A DNA stretch of 64,000 nucleotides, from positions 84,308,053 through 84,372,052 of the forward strand of contig OY720344.1 in the NCBI GenBank assembly GCA_963082975.1, read 5' to 3'. Below, one piece after another: positions 46,320 to 58,005 of the stretch (its first letter is position 1; the number at the start of each line of letters is the position of its first letter). Source of the DNA: Labia minor. Its lineage: Eukaryota > Arthropoda > Insecta > Dermaptera > Spongiphoridae. A program made the position numbers and the translations under genes. The notes below the pieces were generated by a model. The model ran no database searches. It was not told where the DNA came from and was given only the letters and a program-made list of their open reading frames with translations.

Positions 46320-47353
46320 ATATAAAATCAGTCTAGCAGTGTTCACTATATCATCAAGATGGGTCGTGACATTGTGCTTTAGAATGACGGAAAATCTTCA
46401 ACGTGATTAGTAAAAGGAATCATAAGATACGATTGCAGTTTGCTAAGGATCATTTAAATTGGACAACCGAGGATTGGAAACGAGTGGCTTTTTCAGACGA
46501 ATCAAAGTTCAATTTGTTTGGGTGTGACGAGACATTAAGTACGACGTCGAAAAAGTACCAGAAATGTTGTGAAATACCAATCCCCAACTGTCAAGCAAGG
46601 TGGCGGGAATGTCATGGTTTGGGGTATTTTCTCAGCATAGGGAGTTGGTTCATTAGTGCCCATTAATGGTATCATGGGTATCATGGACCGCTTCGTATAT
46701 CGTATATTGCAAAATAGTTTGATATCGTACGCTGAGAATGATTTGCCTCAAAACTCGATTTTCCAGCAAGACAATGATACAAAGCACACATTACGATTAT
46801 TGAAAGATTGGTTCGCTTCTCATAACATAAATATTTTGAAATATCCAAGTCAGTCACCAGACCTTAATCCAATAGAGAATTTATGGGAAGAGTTACACAG
46901 TCATCTGCGCCAATACAAACATTCAAATAAAAAGGAATTAATTGAAGCTTTGCAGCGTGAATAGAAGAGCATTTCAGCTGATTATATTTCTAAACTTATA
47001 GATTCTAAGCCACGTCGATGTGCTGCTGTTCTTGCTGCAAAATGCATGGCTGCCAAATATTTTTAATTTGTTAATAATTCAATCTATAAAACATTTAATA
47101 CATATATATTTTTGAAAATTGTACTGGCCGGATATTTTTGAGCACCAACGTACTGAATTTTCATGTATAACTATAGATAAAAACAATACTATCTCTTACG
47201 AGATAGTAATAAATGAAATAAGTGCTGGTTACTTTTTTTTGTTATTATTTCTATCCTCGTTTACTTCTTATGAAATTCAATTTAAATGGTATTATTTTTT
47301 AATGAACTGACTCAAAAAAATATACTGACCGGAGACTTTTGCACGCCACTGAA
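46320..47353 (+). mobile_element. Tc1-family transposon (DD34E), 5'-truncated, inactive
   Basis: A possible start MGRDIV at 46359 is followed at once by a stop, and most of the DNA-binding domain is missing. The catalytic domain reads WKRVAFSDESKFNLFG (first Asp), then in another frame PTVKQGGGNVMVWGIFSA, and FQQDNDTKHT (second Asp). SPDLNPIENLWEEL supplies the Glu 34 residues on. It ends SKPRRCAAVLAAKCMAAKYF at 47063, with a TAG where Trp is usual (46962). Downstream, two related motifs (TACTGGCCGGATATTTTTG at 47121, TACTGACCGGAGACTTTTG at 47321) lie 200 bp apart, like the direct repeats of an IR/DR-type right end. No left inverted repeat was found. Confidence 0.85.
47184..47207 (-). repeat. 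Solo family A head inside the Tc1 right end
   Basis: On the minus strand, ACTATCTCGTAAGAGATAG then TATTG matches the start of A3 (56029) over 21 consecutive bases, and nothing of the rest of the element follows. Confidence 0.5.
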
Positions 47354-48682
47354 GTTTATATAAATACATACATATATACGATATATACGATATATATTAT
47401 ATACGATACATATATACGATATATATGTTTATATATATATTTATAATATATGTAATTATATAAAAAACTAAAAACAATTTCTTCAATAAATTAATTGAAT
47501 TGTCTACACTCTACTGCCATGAACGTTAAAAATATAGAGTTAATATATATCAAGATAAATATATTTGTATATTTCTTATAAGGACCTCATCCACCTTTGG
47601 TATGGAGTTATCAAAACTATTATTAATTTGTTATAGTCTAGATATAATATTTACTCGATATAAATAAACATTTATTGTGTATATTAATTGAAGTTTATAT
47701 AAATAAATTAATAGAATATTTTTGAGAATAATAAAATTCAGTTACCAATTTTTTATATTCACATAAATAAAGATTCTCCTTCCCCCCTCCATTTAATTTT
47801 TAATAATTTATTCTTAAATTGTTTTATAATTGAATGTAAACAAAGATTTCAAAATATATAAATTAAAAATGAGAATAGAACTGGAAATGAGTTGTAGAAA
47901 TAGGGTTATTTGGGAAAATTAAAAATAATGAATAATTGAACTAAATTCTCTATACCCAAAAATAGATCTTAATAAGGATAAATAATCTTCATAAAGAAGT
48001 AACCCACACTCTGAACCAAAGACAATTCTAATTAAAATAATATAATATAATTATGATTTTGAATTCAAAGCAACCCTATTCCACATCGAATATTCAAATT
48101 AGAATGATTTTTTTGTTTATAAATATTAGTTTCGTAATTTATTTTAAATAGCAATTCATATTTGTCTCTAGAAATTGTTTTTAATTTTCTTTGATGATAT
48201 CCACTTTATGACTCTTAATTATCATATTTATAATTTTTATATTATCATCTAGGCAGATGATAATAATTCATATTAAAATAGAATAATTAGCTATCACTAA
48301 TGAACAGCTCATTTAAATGAAAAACATTTTTTTTTATTTTACTAATATATAATGAATATTATTTATAAATAATATTCATGGTAATTATTTAAATGAGATA
48401 AAAAAAGAATATAATTAATGAAATCATTTCGAAAATAGATTAAAAATGAGATCTCCATCCATGAGAGTTTTTCAGTACATCAATAGAGGTGAATTTTTAA
48501 GAGTGAAAGTAGAATTATGGATACTTGGCCATTTTTTTTTTTGAAGTACTTTCTCTGAGATTGTTGTGTGAGTTAAGAGGAAAGGAGGGCATTAAGAGGG
48601 GTAGGTGATATCGTCGTCAAAATAGAAAAAAAATGAAACCTGGATCCCAGGGGTTGGAAAACGGCGAAAATACGAAGGAAAA

Positions 48683-48713
<31 letters not shown>

Positions 48714-49138
48714 GAAAAAATTGCTGCTGATATAACACATTTCACTTTTAAGGTATAACACCTAACTCACTTATTCACCAGGTGCCAAAAATAAAGTTAA
48801 AATAAAATAGAATGAAGGTGATTTTGAAAATAATATTATATTAAACAATAATAACAATATCAAAGAATTAAATGGAAAATGCCCTAAAAATAAGTTTGTT
48901 CAATATCCTTTTTATTACTTTTTACTTTTGTTGCAACACAAAATTGAAATAAATTTATTAAATTATTTAGATAATATATGTTTACAGTGTAAAATCAATT
49001 TAATACAAATAAAATTATGGAATTGGATCTTAAACATTTTTAAAATAAAAACAGGGTGACTCAAAAAAATAACATCGGGAAATTTTTAATAATCCAATAA
49101 AACCAAGTGTCATGGAAGGGACATTTTATACATAATAT
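47354..49138. other. AT-rich spacer with poly(A) tract
   Basis: TATACGA repeats at 47378-47430, and a long A run at about 48685-48707 in a GC-richer patch (48570-48670). The minus-strand frame there is poly-Phe from the A run. No gene was recognised. Confidence 0.45.
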
Positions 49139-50443
49139 AGTAAAAAAAACCTCGATATAGCGGACGAACAAAACAAAAAAATAAAACGAAATGTTTTAAC
49201 TCTAACAATGCACCCAGATTTGTTCAAAAACAGATTTTTTTAAAAAAAATTATTCCTTCAGTGAGAAAATTTCAAGAGAAGAAACTGGGAATAGAAGAGG
49301 TGAAATGTTTATTGATTATAGACAATATGCTCTTGTTTATCCCTCTGAAAATATTCTAAGTTGAGTAACTTTAATTGTTTGTTTTCGTTAAAAAATACAA
49401 CATTACTTATTTAACCCATGGAGCTTGGACTAATTTTGGCAACCAAATGAATATATTTAGAAAGTTATTCAATGAAGTAATGGTTGTATTGCAAGATGAA
49501 AATAATGCAGAAGATTCTTGAGGTCAGCGAACCTTAAAAAACTTAAAGTGTTATTATTTAAAATTTTAAATTTTGCTGCACCTTAGAAGAGAAAACATTC
49601 AAAAATGGTTGAAAGAATTTGTTTGATGGCCAAGATCCAGAGATAAATTTAGAAGAATTAGAAGTTTCTAATTTCTGTAGGGTAATACATAATGTTAGAA
49701 AAGGATTAGCTGAGACATACTTTGAAATGGCTATAAGTAATGAAGGCCCGAGATATAATTTCTTTTGTTTTTTACCGACCCTTCGATAGGAAGGGTATGT
49801 ATTGTTTTCACACCAAATTTCACACGTGGAGATTTTTACATATCTCCATGAATCATGCATTTTCTTAACAGAAAAAAGTATTTTTAGCATGATGTCTGTC
49901 CCCCTGTCCGTCCGTCCGTCCGTCTGTCTGTGTGTCCTTATACACTTCCACAGCTTGAATGGGTCAACGGATTTTGATAAAATTTAGTATATCTACTTAA
50001 TGCATCAGTAGAATGAATTCATAAACTTTTGTTGATATCCGGAAACCGGAAGTAGTAGTTTACAAAGTATTAATTTTATATTCATTGTCGGAAAATATTT
50101 CACTTAAAATATAGTAGTATTATAATTAATAATTTAAATACCAAACTAAAAATAAAAACCAAGATAATATAATTTAGTCATTTTAATTCAAGTTATGAAA
50201 ATATTTTTTTTTATACTTTATATAAATATATATTCTACTAATAATGTTGTTTGGAAATTAATTTATTTCAAATCGTCGGTCGATTCTGTGCCTAGCCACA
50301 GCTCATTTTTTTTATTTATATCTAGATACAGTGTATTTTCAACAAAAAGTATTTTTAATTTATTTTAATACTATTTTTACCTGACGGCATTTCTGCTTTA
50401 ACGGATACTCCTACGATTAGTGGGTTATATCGAGGTTTCACTG
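49139..50443. mobile_element. pogo/Tigger-like element interrupted by family B copy B5
   Basis: The right end TATATCGAGGTTTCACTG, flanked by TA, is the inverse of the worn left end AGTAAAAAAAACCTCGATATA. The CACTG-AAACCTCGATATA end is typical of pogo/Tigger elements. The left part (49250-49760) contains KCLLIIDN-like sequence reminiscent of the LLLDN motif of Tigger/jerky DDE transposases, plus other degraded coding-like pieces. The family B insertion splits it at 49774-50306. Confidence 0.55.
49774..50306 (+). mobile_element. Family B element B5, full but worn
   Basis: The head ACCGACCCTTCGATAGG after a T-tract leads to a long GTCC/GTCT microsatellite, a core with GATAAAATTTAGTA and ACCGGAAGTAGTAG, a tail section AACCAAGATAATATAAT shared with B2, and a decayed 3' repeat CGTCGGTCGAT with a hairpin GTGCCTAGCCACAGC. 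It is nested in a Tigger-like element. Confidence 0.65.
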
Positions 50444-50691
50444 TAATTGGAATCTTACATTTAACATATATGAATTAAAATTTATTAATTTTTCAAAAAA
50501 TTTTGTTGTTTACATTGCAAGATAAGTCCCACTTCATCTCAAGAGATTATCTAAAATAATCGAAACCACTATTACTCTTTCTGTTACCGGAGAGATTTCA
50601 TTCTAAATGTTTATTTTTAATGCTCATTCTTAATGCTCTTTTACACTGTTAAAGTGACATTTTGATATGATACTTAATTACTTATTTTTTT

Positions 50692-51760
50692 ACCACGTTT
50701 TTCTTAGCTTGCTTTCTTGTTTGTTTGTTTGTTTATTTATCTGTTCGGGTCAAATCTTGCAATCGAAATTTCGACCACTTCCAGTCATCCAATCGCTCTG
50801 AACCTTTTCAGAGTTATGTATTCTGGATGACAATACAATAAAATAACACATTCGTAGCTTGCAAGTGTTTAATTAGAGCATAATTAATGAATATAATTTT
50901 GTATGGGAAAATCAAAACAAAAAGTGTAAATATTTAAATTTGAAAAAAACCGTTAAAAACCCGTTAAAAGAATAAAGTAAATGTAAATATATGAAGACTA
51001 AAAAGTAGAAAATAATACTTTATATAAAAAAAAAACTTTTTTAAAAAACCACGTTTTTAACGCACTAAAAAGAAGAAAATAATTTTTCTGAAACCCCATA
51101 GGTACTGACATTACAAACAAGAGATATGATTTGAAGAAAATTTTCTATAACGTAAAACGTGGGGCGCAACTATGGCTAAAATATTCTGTATCGTATAAAA
51201 ATTTATAAATAAATGTTATTAGGTACAAATTAATAGGATAAATGAATTCATATTTTAATTAGCTTCAAAAAGTAAAACTTATAACTTATCGAAATTTTTA
51301 AAAGAGGTAAATTTAATTTATGAAAAGATTACCTTTAGATTACTAATAATATTCACTTTTAAAAATTCTGATAAAAAATGACATCCTAACAATATTCTGG
51401 TAAATAATATAAGAAATTTAACTTGAAGAAATCTAAAACTAAATTTTGCTACTGCAAAACTTCTAGCAAATATTTAATATTTATGTTAATAAAATTTCTA
51501 AAGTGTAAATTGAAAATGTTTATTTAATATTAAGGAATTAATTTTCCAAAAAAAATTTACATTAATAAAAGTATTCTGTTGGATTACTAATAATATTCCC
51601 TTTTACAAAAAGTCTGGTAAAAAATGGCCCCACGTTTTACGTTATAGAAAATTTTCTTCAAATCATATCTCTTGTTTGTAATGTCAGTACCTATGGGGTT
51701 TCAGAAAAATTATTTTCTTCTTTTTAGTGCGTTAAAAACGTGGTTTTTTAAAAAAGTTTT
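50692..51760 (+). mobile_element. Possible further Helentron-like family (E)
   Basis: A T-tract precedes ACCACGTTTTTC, followed by a (TTTG)n microsatellite (50718-50737), then CTGTTCGGGTCAAATCTTGC and CGAAATTTCGACCACTTCC. The inverse AAAAACGTGGT occurs at 51735-51745, beside a T6A6 self-complementary run. This repeats the layout of families A-C. The link is weaker because the same words occur inside the foldback element that occupies its 3' half. Confidence 0.35.
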
Positions 51761-51784
51761 TTTTTTATATAAAGTATTATTTTA
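51009..51784. mobile_element. Foldback element with about 155-bp identical arms
   Basis: Positions 51009-51163 and 51630-51784 are inverse complements with no difference that I can find, from AAAATAATACTTTATAT to CGTAAAACGTGGGG. The 460-bp centre is AT-rich and has no open frame. Perfect arms imply a recent insertion or ongoing conversion between arms. No target duplication is clear. Confidence 0.8.
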
Positions 51785-53235
51785 AAATTATTATGTATTT
51801 TGTTATTATATAAAAATAATAACAAAATACATAATAAAAATAAATAGATGTTCACAGTAACTTTTAAGAATACATTTATACAGAAGGACGGCTTCTATAA
51901 AGGGTACAATTTTAAAACAAATGATTAATTTCAATAATGTTTCTTAAATGAAAAGTATTAAGGTTCCAGTAAATGAAATCATGTAGAACTATGGATAAAA
52001 TATTTTTATTTCATCATACTGTATAATATTTTGATATAAGATTGATATTTAATATTGTTTTTAATTTATTTAATCTCTTTTGAATATTTCTATATTATTT
52101 AAAATTCAAATAATTTTTAAAAATATTGTTATTTTAATGTATTTAATTGAAATTTGTATATTATTTTCATTCTAAAAGAAACGGGTCATACGCTTAATAT
52201 CTCACTTCTCACCCATATAATATTTAATATTTACCAAACAAACAAATAATTAAATAATTTTTCAAAATATTGTAAAAAATGTTTTTGTTCAAACGTGTAT
52301 TGGTTAATGAATATCATAAAGTGGGGATTTTATTGAATTATTCATTTAAAAAAATGAAATTGAAAGGTCTCCAATAGGAAATCAACAAAAATACATATCA
52401 TTCTATATAAAACGTAGGAGTATTTTTTTTTTAAAAAAGTATATGAAGATTTGTTTTCCTGAGTTAAAAATATCTACATATAAACGAATCTGTTTGAAAA
52501 AGCAAAATTAACCAATCAAAATCAGGATCTTTGACCTGTTATTCTGATATTAAATTGTAACGGAATTTATAATCATTGTGAATTTTCTATACCTACTAGA
52601 TTTGGTTTTGGAAAGGCAGTCAATCATCGAAGTCTAAAATATAATAAATAAACATGAATTTGAATTTTGGGGTAGGACTCTTTCTAATATTTCTTTCTCG
52701 GATTCAATCTATAATGTCATAGATAAGATATTAAACAAAAAATAAACAAATAAATTTTGTGACAAGTTTGAAATGAATAATTTATATATATGAAATATAA
52801 ATTGTACATACATATATACATATATCTTATAAGTTTCTTCTCAATTTATATTTGCATATAATTTATCGTTGGCATAAAAATTAAAAAGGAGGTTGAGAAT
52901 AAGGAGATGGATCGATGACATAGAATCATTGGACAAGAAAAATCATATAGGTAGAAAGAGAAGGGATTCAATTTATCGATTTATAAATAACCATTTTATC
53001 ATTTTAGATTCTCATCAAAAATACTCGATATAAAATTAAAAATTTAATTAATAATAAGAAAAAAACTTCAAGTTTCAATTAATTAATAAAAAATAAATTA
53101 TGTAATATAAAATAGAAATTTCCTCAAAAATAAGCCCATTAATCTCAAAAATAATAAGTAAATACATTTTTATATATATTTAGATTTCTTTCTATTTGTG
53201 ATTGAAATAATATTTTAAAATTTGTATTATTATAT
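51785..53235. other. AT-rich spacer, no gene seen
   Basis: A patch at 52885-52970 reads RRWIDDIESLDKKNH in one frame, which faintly resembles LINE C-terminal sequence but is too short to call. Confidence 0.45.
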
Positions 53236-53572
53236 GCAGAATTTATGGATCAAAAAAAGATGAGGTCACTGGGGACTGTATAACGAGGAATTGAATGTCC
53301 TCTATACAACTCCACACATAATTACAGTATTAAAAACGAGAAGGCTGCGATAAAGAGGGCACGTGGCTCGAATGGGAGAGGAAATTATGGTGAAAAATAT
53401 ATTGGTGGGGAAACCGAGTGGGAAACATCCGCTTTAGAAGACCAATGACGCAGTGGATGGACAATGTAGGAAGGGGCATGAGAGAGACGGGAGAGCAGGT
53501 TGGATGGCTCAGGATAGGGACACTTATAGAAATGTGGTTGCTGGGGCCAAGAACTTTCTAGTTTACATAGAT
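53236..53572 (+). mobile_element. LINE C-terminal fragment
   Basis: ELNVLYTTPHIITVLKTRRL, then RGHVARMGEEIMVKNILVGK and PSGKHPL, then after a shift QWMDNVGRGMRETGEQVGWL. This is the common LINE tail of the form RLRWLGHVARMxExRxxKxxLxGKPxGxRxxGRPxxRWxDxV. The TGG of RLRWLGH is now TGC GAT AAA GAG-type sequence. It is short, with a few changes, inactive and isolated from any other LINE part. Confidence 0.75.
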
Positions 53573-56028
53573 AGATCGTTTATTATATACATCGTATAAT
53601 AGGATATAAATATATTAAAAAAAAATTTTTAAATTTTTTAGGGGTTTTATCTGCTCATTAGTTAGAATTTAAAATTTTTCACTGATCTTTACGTTCCATT
53701 TCCTGAAGAATTCAAATACGACTAAGTCAATAGAATTAAAAATTGACTGATCTAATTACTATGAATTTATTCTAGAGTATTCTTATACACCCTTATTTGA
53801 ATATAAGCTATACATTTTATGAATCTAAATCAGAAACTTAAAAATTAATTTTTTTTTAAATTTATTTAAATCTGTGCATTTGTTTTATCGGATGCATTCC
53901 AAAATTTTTCCATACATGTTCAACATTTAATATAAAAATATTAATTCTATCAATTTCCGCTCGAAATTATTATAATATTTTAAATTAATAATTTAAAAAT
54001 AAAAGGTTTTACACTTATTTTAACAAATTACTATACAGAGGATAAAAGGGAAATATGTTGTTTTTATAGTTTTATAATGTTACTTAAATATTAAACTAAA
54101 AATTTATAAATCTAAATGAATTTATTTTCAATTAGAGTATATTATAAATAATTTATATATTAAAATATAAAATAAAAAATATATTTTCAGATAATGTTAA
54201 CCACACAAAGGGTCAAGTTAATTTGGTTTTTGATAAATGATTTAGCAAAGGATTATTAACTAATAATATAGTAGTGTATGCAAATGAAAAACAATTTTCT
54301 TATTCAAAAAAGTTCATACTGATCACCCCACCCTTGTATTTCTCTCTCTCTCTCTCTCTCTATTTTCGAGTGAGTGATTGAATAGAAACATGCTCACTCC
54401 CATCAAAAAAAAAAAAAAAAAAAAATTAAAAGGCAGAAATGTTACAAAAGACATACTATATGAAATGATTTCCAGATTTGCCATTCTAAATAATTAATTA
54501 TTTCTCGTAATGAAGTTTGTATTAATAATTTATGTGTGAGTAAGTGCTTTAATGACTAAAAATTCTATATGAATTGATTAATTAAAATCTTAATTTGTAA
54601 ATAAATTATGAAAGTGAATATAAATTTTATCTTATTACATTATTTGAAGAATAATTATCGATTTATTTTAAGATTTCAATGATAAAAAACAAAACCAAGA
54701 AATAAATTTGAAATTTCTTAATTTAAAATAAATATTAGAATTTAGTATTCTTAATGATGAATAAAAGCCTTAATATTTCAATTAATATTGTAAATCATTG
54801 TTAGATCTTTTGTACAATGTTTGAAGCAAATTTTAAATTATAAAAAAAAAGAAAAAAAAATATATATAAATAGAAAAGTATATCAAAGTAATTATGTATT
54901 GAATTATTATTAATAAAAATACAATAGATAACATATTAACTAATTTAATCAATGTATTCATAAAGAATATTAAAATTTAAACGTTAAGAATAAAAATGTA
55001 TAACTATTCCATTTTCTCATAAATGTTTGAAAGAAAAGCATTTGAAATAAAGTCTAATTTATATATATGAATAGTTAAAGCATAAAAAAACTAATAACTG
55101 GTATTAATAAATATTAGTAATTAAAGAAAATAAATAAAATAATTATTTACCATCAATCACCCAGCCAATTTGTTCGTTGTCTTGTCATATTAACTTTTCA
55201 AAGCAAACTAAATAAAAAAAATATTTTCTTCTATTTTTCTTTCTAATAAATTTTTCTTCGAATTGGCCGACTGGCTTATCGCTATTCTCGAAAAAAATAC
55301 TTTAGCCAAAGGAATTATTCTAGAGAGACCCGTTTTCTTCAAATAAAAATTTATCATTGATTCTCATTTTTATGCCAATCAATATATATATTTTTTTTAA
55401 ATTAGTAGATAATAATTTAATGTAATTTTAATCTTAAATTAGTAGCAAGTGAAAGAAAAGAAATGATTAAGTAATATCAATATTATTTATTTTTTTTATA
55501 ACAAATATATCCTATATATATTATATATTCAAATATAATTTAAATAATGAAAACAGATCAATCTTCTGAAGAGGAAATTAATAATTTATTATATAGGTTT
55601 TTGTCTACAAATTAGTTCAAATTTACAATTTTTTTATATATTTTTATATATTATATATTTACGTTCTATGATCTTGAGATTTGAAAAATAATTTTAGAAT
55701 TTTTTATGACTGTCCGGCAACAATAACAATCCTATCATACATGTACTTTTTACATTAATTACATAAATTATATGAATTTTTACATAAATTACAAATGAAA
55801 CAAAAATATTTTTAAGTGAGATAAAATAAATTAAAATCTTATAGAAATTCATATTTTTTTCATCTTGAAACACAAATGATATAATAATTTTAAATTTCTG
55901 AATTGTGATTTTAAAATGTTATTTATGATTTATGCCTAAAACTAATTTTTTATTTTTATTTATAATTTAAGAGAACAGAAGAGATTTATTGTATATTGAA
56001 TATTTAAAAAATAATATATTTAATTATT
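53573..56028. other. AT-rich spacer, no gene supported
   Basis: TC repeat at about 54342-54362 and an A run at 54406-54424. The only protein-like frame is a 29-codon stretch at 55258-55344, discussed under rejected items. Confidence 0.45.
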
Positions 56029-56610
56029 ACAATCTCGTAAGAGATAGTATTGCGATCACGAAAATTTTCGATGTTGAGATTTTGATGTTTTTATACGTTT
56101 TGAAGGTTCCTGAATCATTTTCACTAAGGTTGAGAAAAATGTCTGTGGGTGTGTATGTGTGTGTGTGTATGTATGTAGACAAGATTACGCAAAAACGGTT
56201 TGAGCTAGAATGATGAAATTTGGTACATGGACATTATTCAAAATTCATAGTTTTCTATCGACTGTTGAGAAATGTAGCTCAACCGGAAGAGGGTCATTAC
56301 CTACAACGTTTTGATTTTTTTTCCTCTAAAGTGACCGTAAAAATAAAGATATATGTTTGATAATTTTTCACATGATTAATAATTGTATAACACTGCTATA
56401 TATAGAATTTCAGCTTGATTGAATCGCTGAAAGTACCAGAATTAATTTTTTAACACTGCAAATCTCACGTGCCATCAATAAAAAGCCAAACATGCCCTGG
56501 TTTAATATTTATTATTTATAATTTATAATTAATTAAATTTAATTTAAATATAATATATTATGCTATTTAATCCAATTCAAATTGCGAGATAGTCGAGTGG
56601 AGACACTCCA
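56029..56610 (+). mobile_element. Family A Helentron-like element, copy A3, full length
   Basis: The head ACAATCTCGTAAGAGATAGT then ATTG is a variant hairpin. A TGTG/TATG microsatellite, the core (CAAAAACGGTTTGAGCTAG, GATGAAATTTGGTAC, ACCGGAAGAGGG) and the 3' repeat GCGAGATAGT with hairpin GAGTG-GAGA-CACTC complete it. Apart from the terminal variant it aligns along its length with A1. Confidence 0.7.
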
Positions 56611-57436
56611 GCTTTTTTTTAATAATAATACAAAGAATCAATTGAATATTTATTTAAGTTTTTTAAATGCAAAGAAGCAAAATTAAGATAAAACATGTAA
56701 CACATGTAATCAATTCTTTCAACCTATTCACCGCTTAATATTACAATAATACATGTTCCACCAGTACTCCTTCATTTATTAATTCTAAGATAATCTAAAG
56801 AACATTAGAGGTTGTTTAAAACAAAACAATTTAACCAACAAATAATAACAACCACAATAATTTTAATCACTAATTTTTCTAGTAAATCTCTTTCATATAT
56901 CTTTAATATTATAGAATAGAGTCAGAAATTAAAATGAATTTGAAAAAAAATATTTTTATTCATATGAAATTCTTCTAAAATTTCATGAGTAATTTTATAA
57001 ATAGTTTTCAATGATATTTTCATGAATATTTTATTTGAACCCCTTGATGGTAGGCAATTATTGTTGAGGCTGTCAGATCAGACGACACGCTACCAATATT
57101 CCAACCGTTTTCCATTCAAATGCTAATAGCTTCATTATTTTTAATCCAAAATCAATCCAATTGAATATTTGGACATTGAATGCTCTCTTGTTTTATATAA
57201 TATAACTATCAATCAGACTATTCCTCCAATATTTAATCTTCCAAAATTGTCTTCTCAAAAAATAAATACAATCTTTCACTATTGTATTTTTTATTTAACA
57301 ACTATACTTGTGAAATTTTATATTGGAAATTAATATTTATATTTTTGTTTTTAATTATTTTAAATACATATCTTTTATACATATTTTTGATCAATAGACA
57401 GGTATATGAAATCAACCTGACCTTTCATCCTTTTTT
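56611..57436. other. Spacer, no gene seen
   Basis: A GC-richer patch at 57035-57110 is unassigned. Confidence 0.4.
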
Positions 57437-57558
57437 ACTTTCCCGCATACTTCGTATAAGGGAAGTATTGGAATCGTCAAAAATTTCGACTTCGAGATTT
57501 CGATAGATCTTGACGTTTTAGACCTCCCTGAGTCGGAAAATACCATTTTTCGAATTAT

Positions 57559-57615
57559 GTCTGTGTGTGTGTATGTATGTATGTATGTGTGTATGTATGT
57601 ATGTATGTATGTATG

Positions 57616-57643
<28 letters not shown>
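57559..57643. repeat. TG/TATG microsatellite in family C
   Basis: TGTGTG passes into about 18 TATG units. It is the same position in the element as the GT run of family A and the GTCC run of family B. Confidence 0.9.
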
Positions 57644-57646
<3 letters not shown>

Positions 57647-57945
57647 TGTCTGTAAGCAAATTTACTCAAAAACTAATCAAGCTAGGACTTCGAAATTTGG
57701 TACACCGATATTATTCACAGTTTGTAGATTTCTATCAAAATTTCGTCAAAATCGGTTAACCGGAAGTGGTACTTTACCTACACTGGTTGCGTTTACCTTT
57801 CAAGTAAAGTACCAGTTTGCTTCGAGATATTTGCTTCATATTTTGTATATAGATTTAAAAATATGAAAAAAATTCAGATACCAAATTTCATCATGATCTG
57901 ACTACCGGAAGTGACATTTTACCTATACAAGTAGCGTTTCTTTTT

Positions 57946-58005
57946 ACCGACCGACGATAGTAAGGGAGGTATTGTTTTCACACCAAATTTCACCTATGGA
58001 TATTT
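57946..58005 (+). repeat. Family B head embedded in family C
   Basis: After a T-tract, ACCGACCGACGATAGTAAGG, GAGGTATTGTTTTCACACC and AAATTTCACC match the family B 5' end closely, then similarity stops. Confidence 0.65.

Noticed and set aside
49802-49987. Frame starting MFSHQISHVEIFTYLHESC (also near 9852 on the minus strand)
   Set aside because: The same peptide arises from the family B head in several copies; it is repeat sequence with no conserved start-to-stop protein.
55258-55344. Open stretch reading FELADWLIAILEKNTLAKGI then ILERPVFFK and a stop (+ strand)
   Set aside because: It looks protein-like, but no acceptor or start codon was found upstream, the opposite strand is also open, and no neighbouring exon fits. 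Could be revisited with RNA data.
57565-57866. Frames of repeated Met-Tyr-Val-Cys and Tyr-Ile-His-Thr
   Set aside because: Translations of the TATG microsatellite in the family C element.
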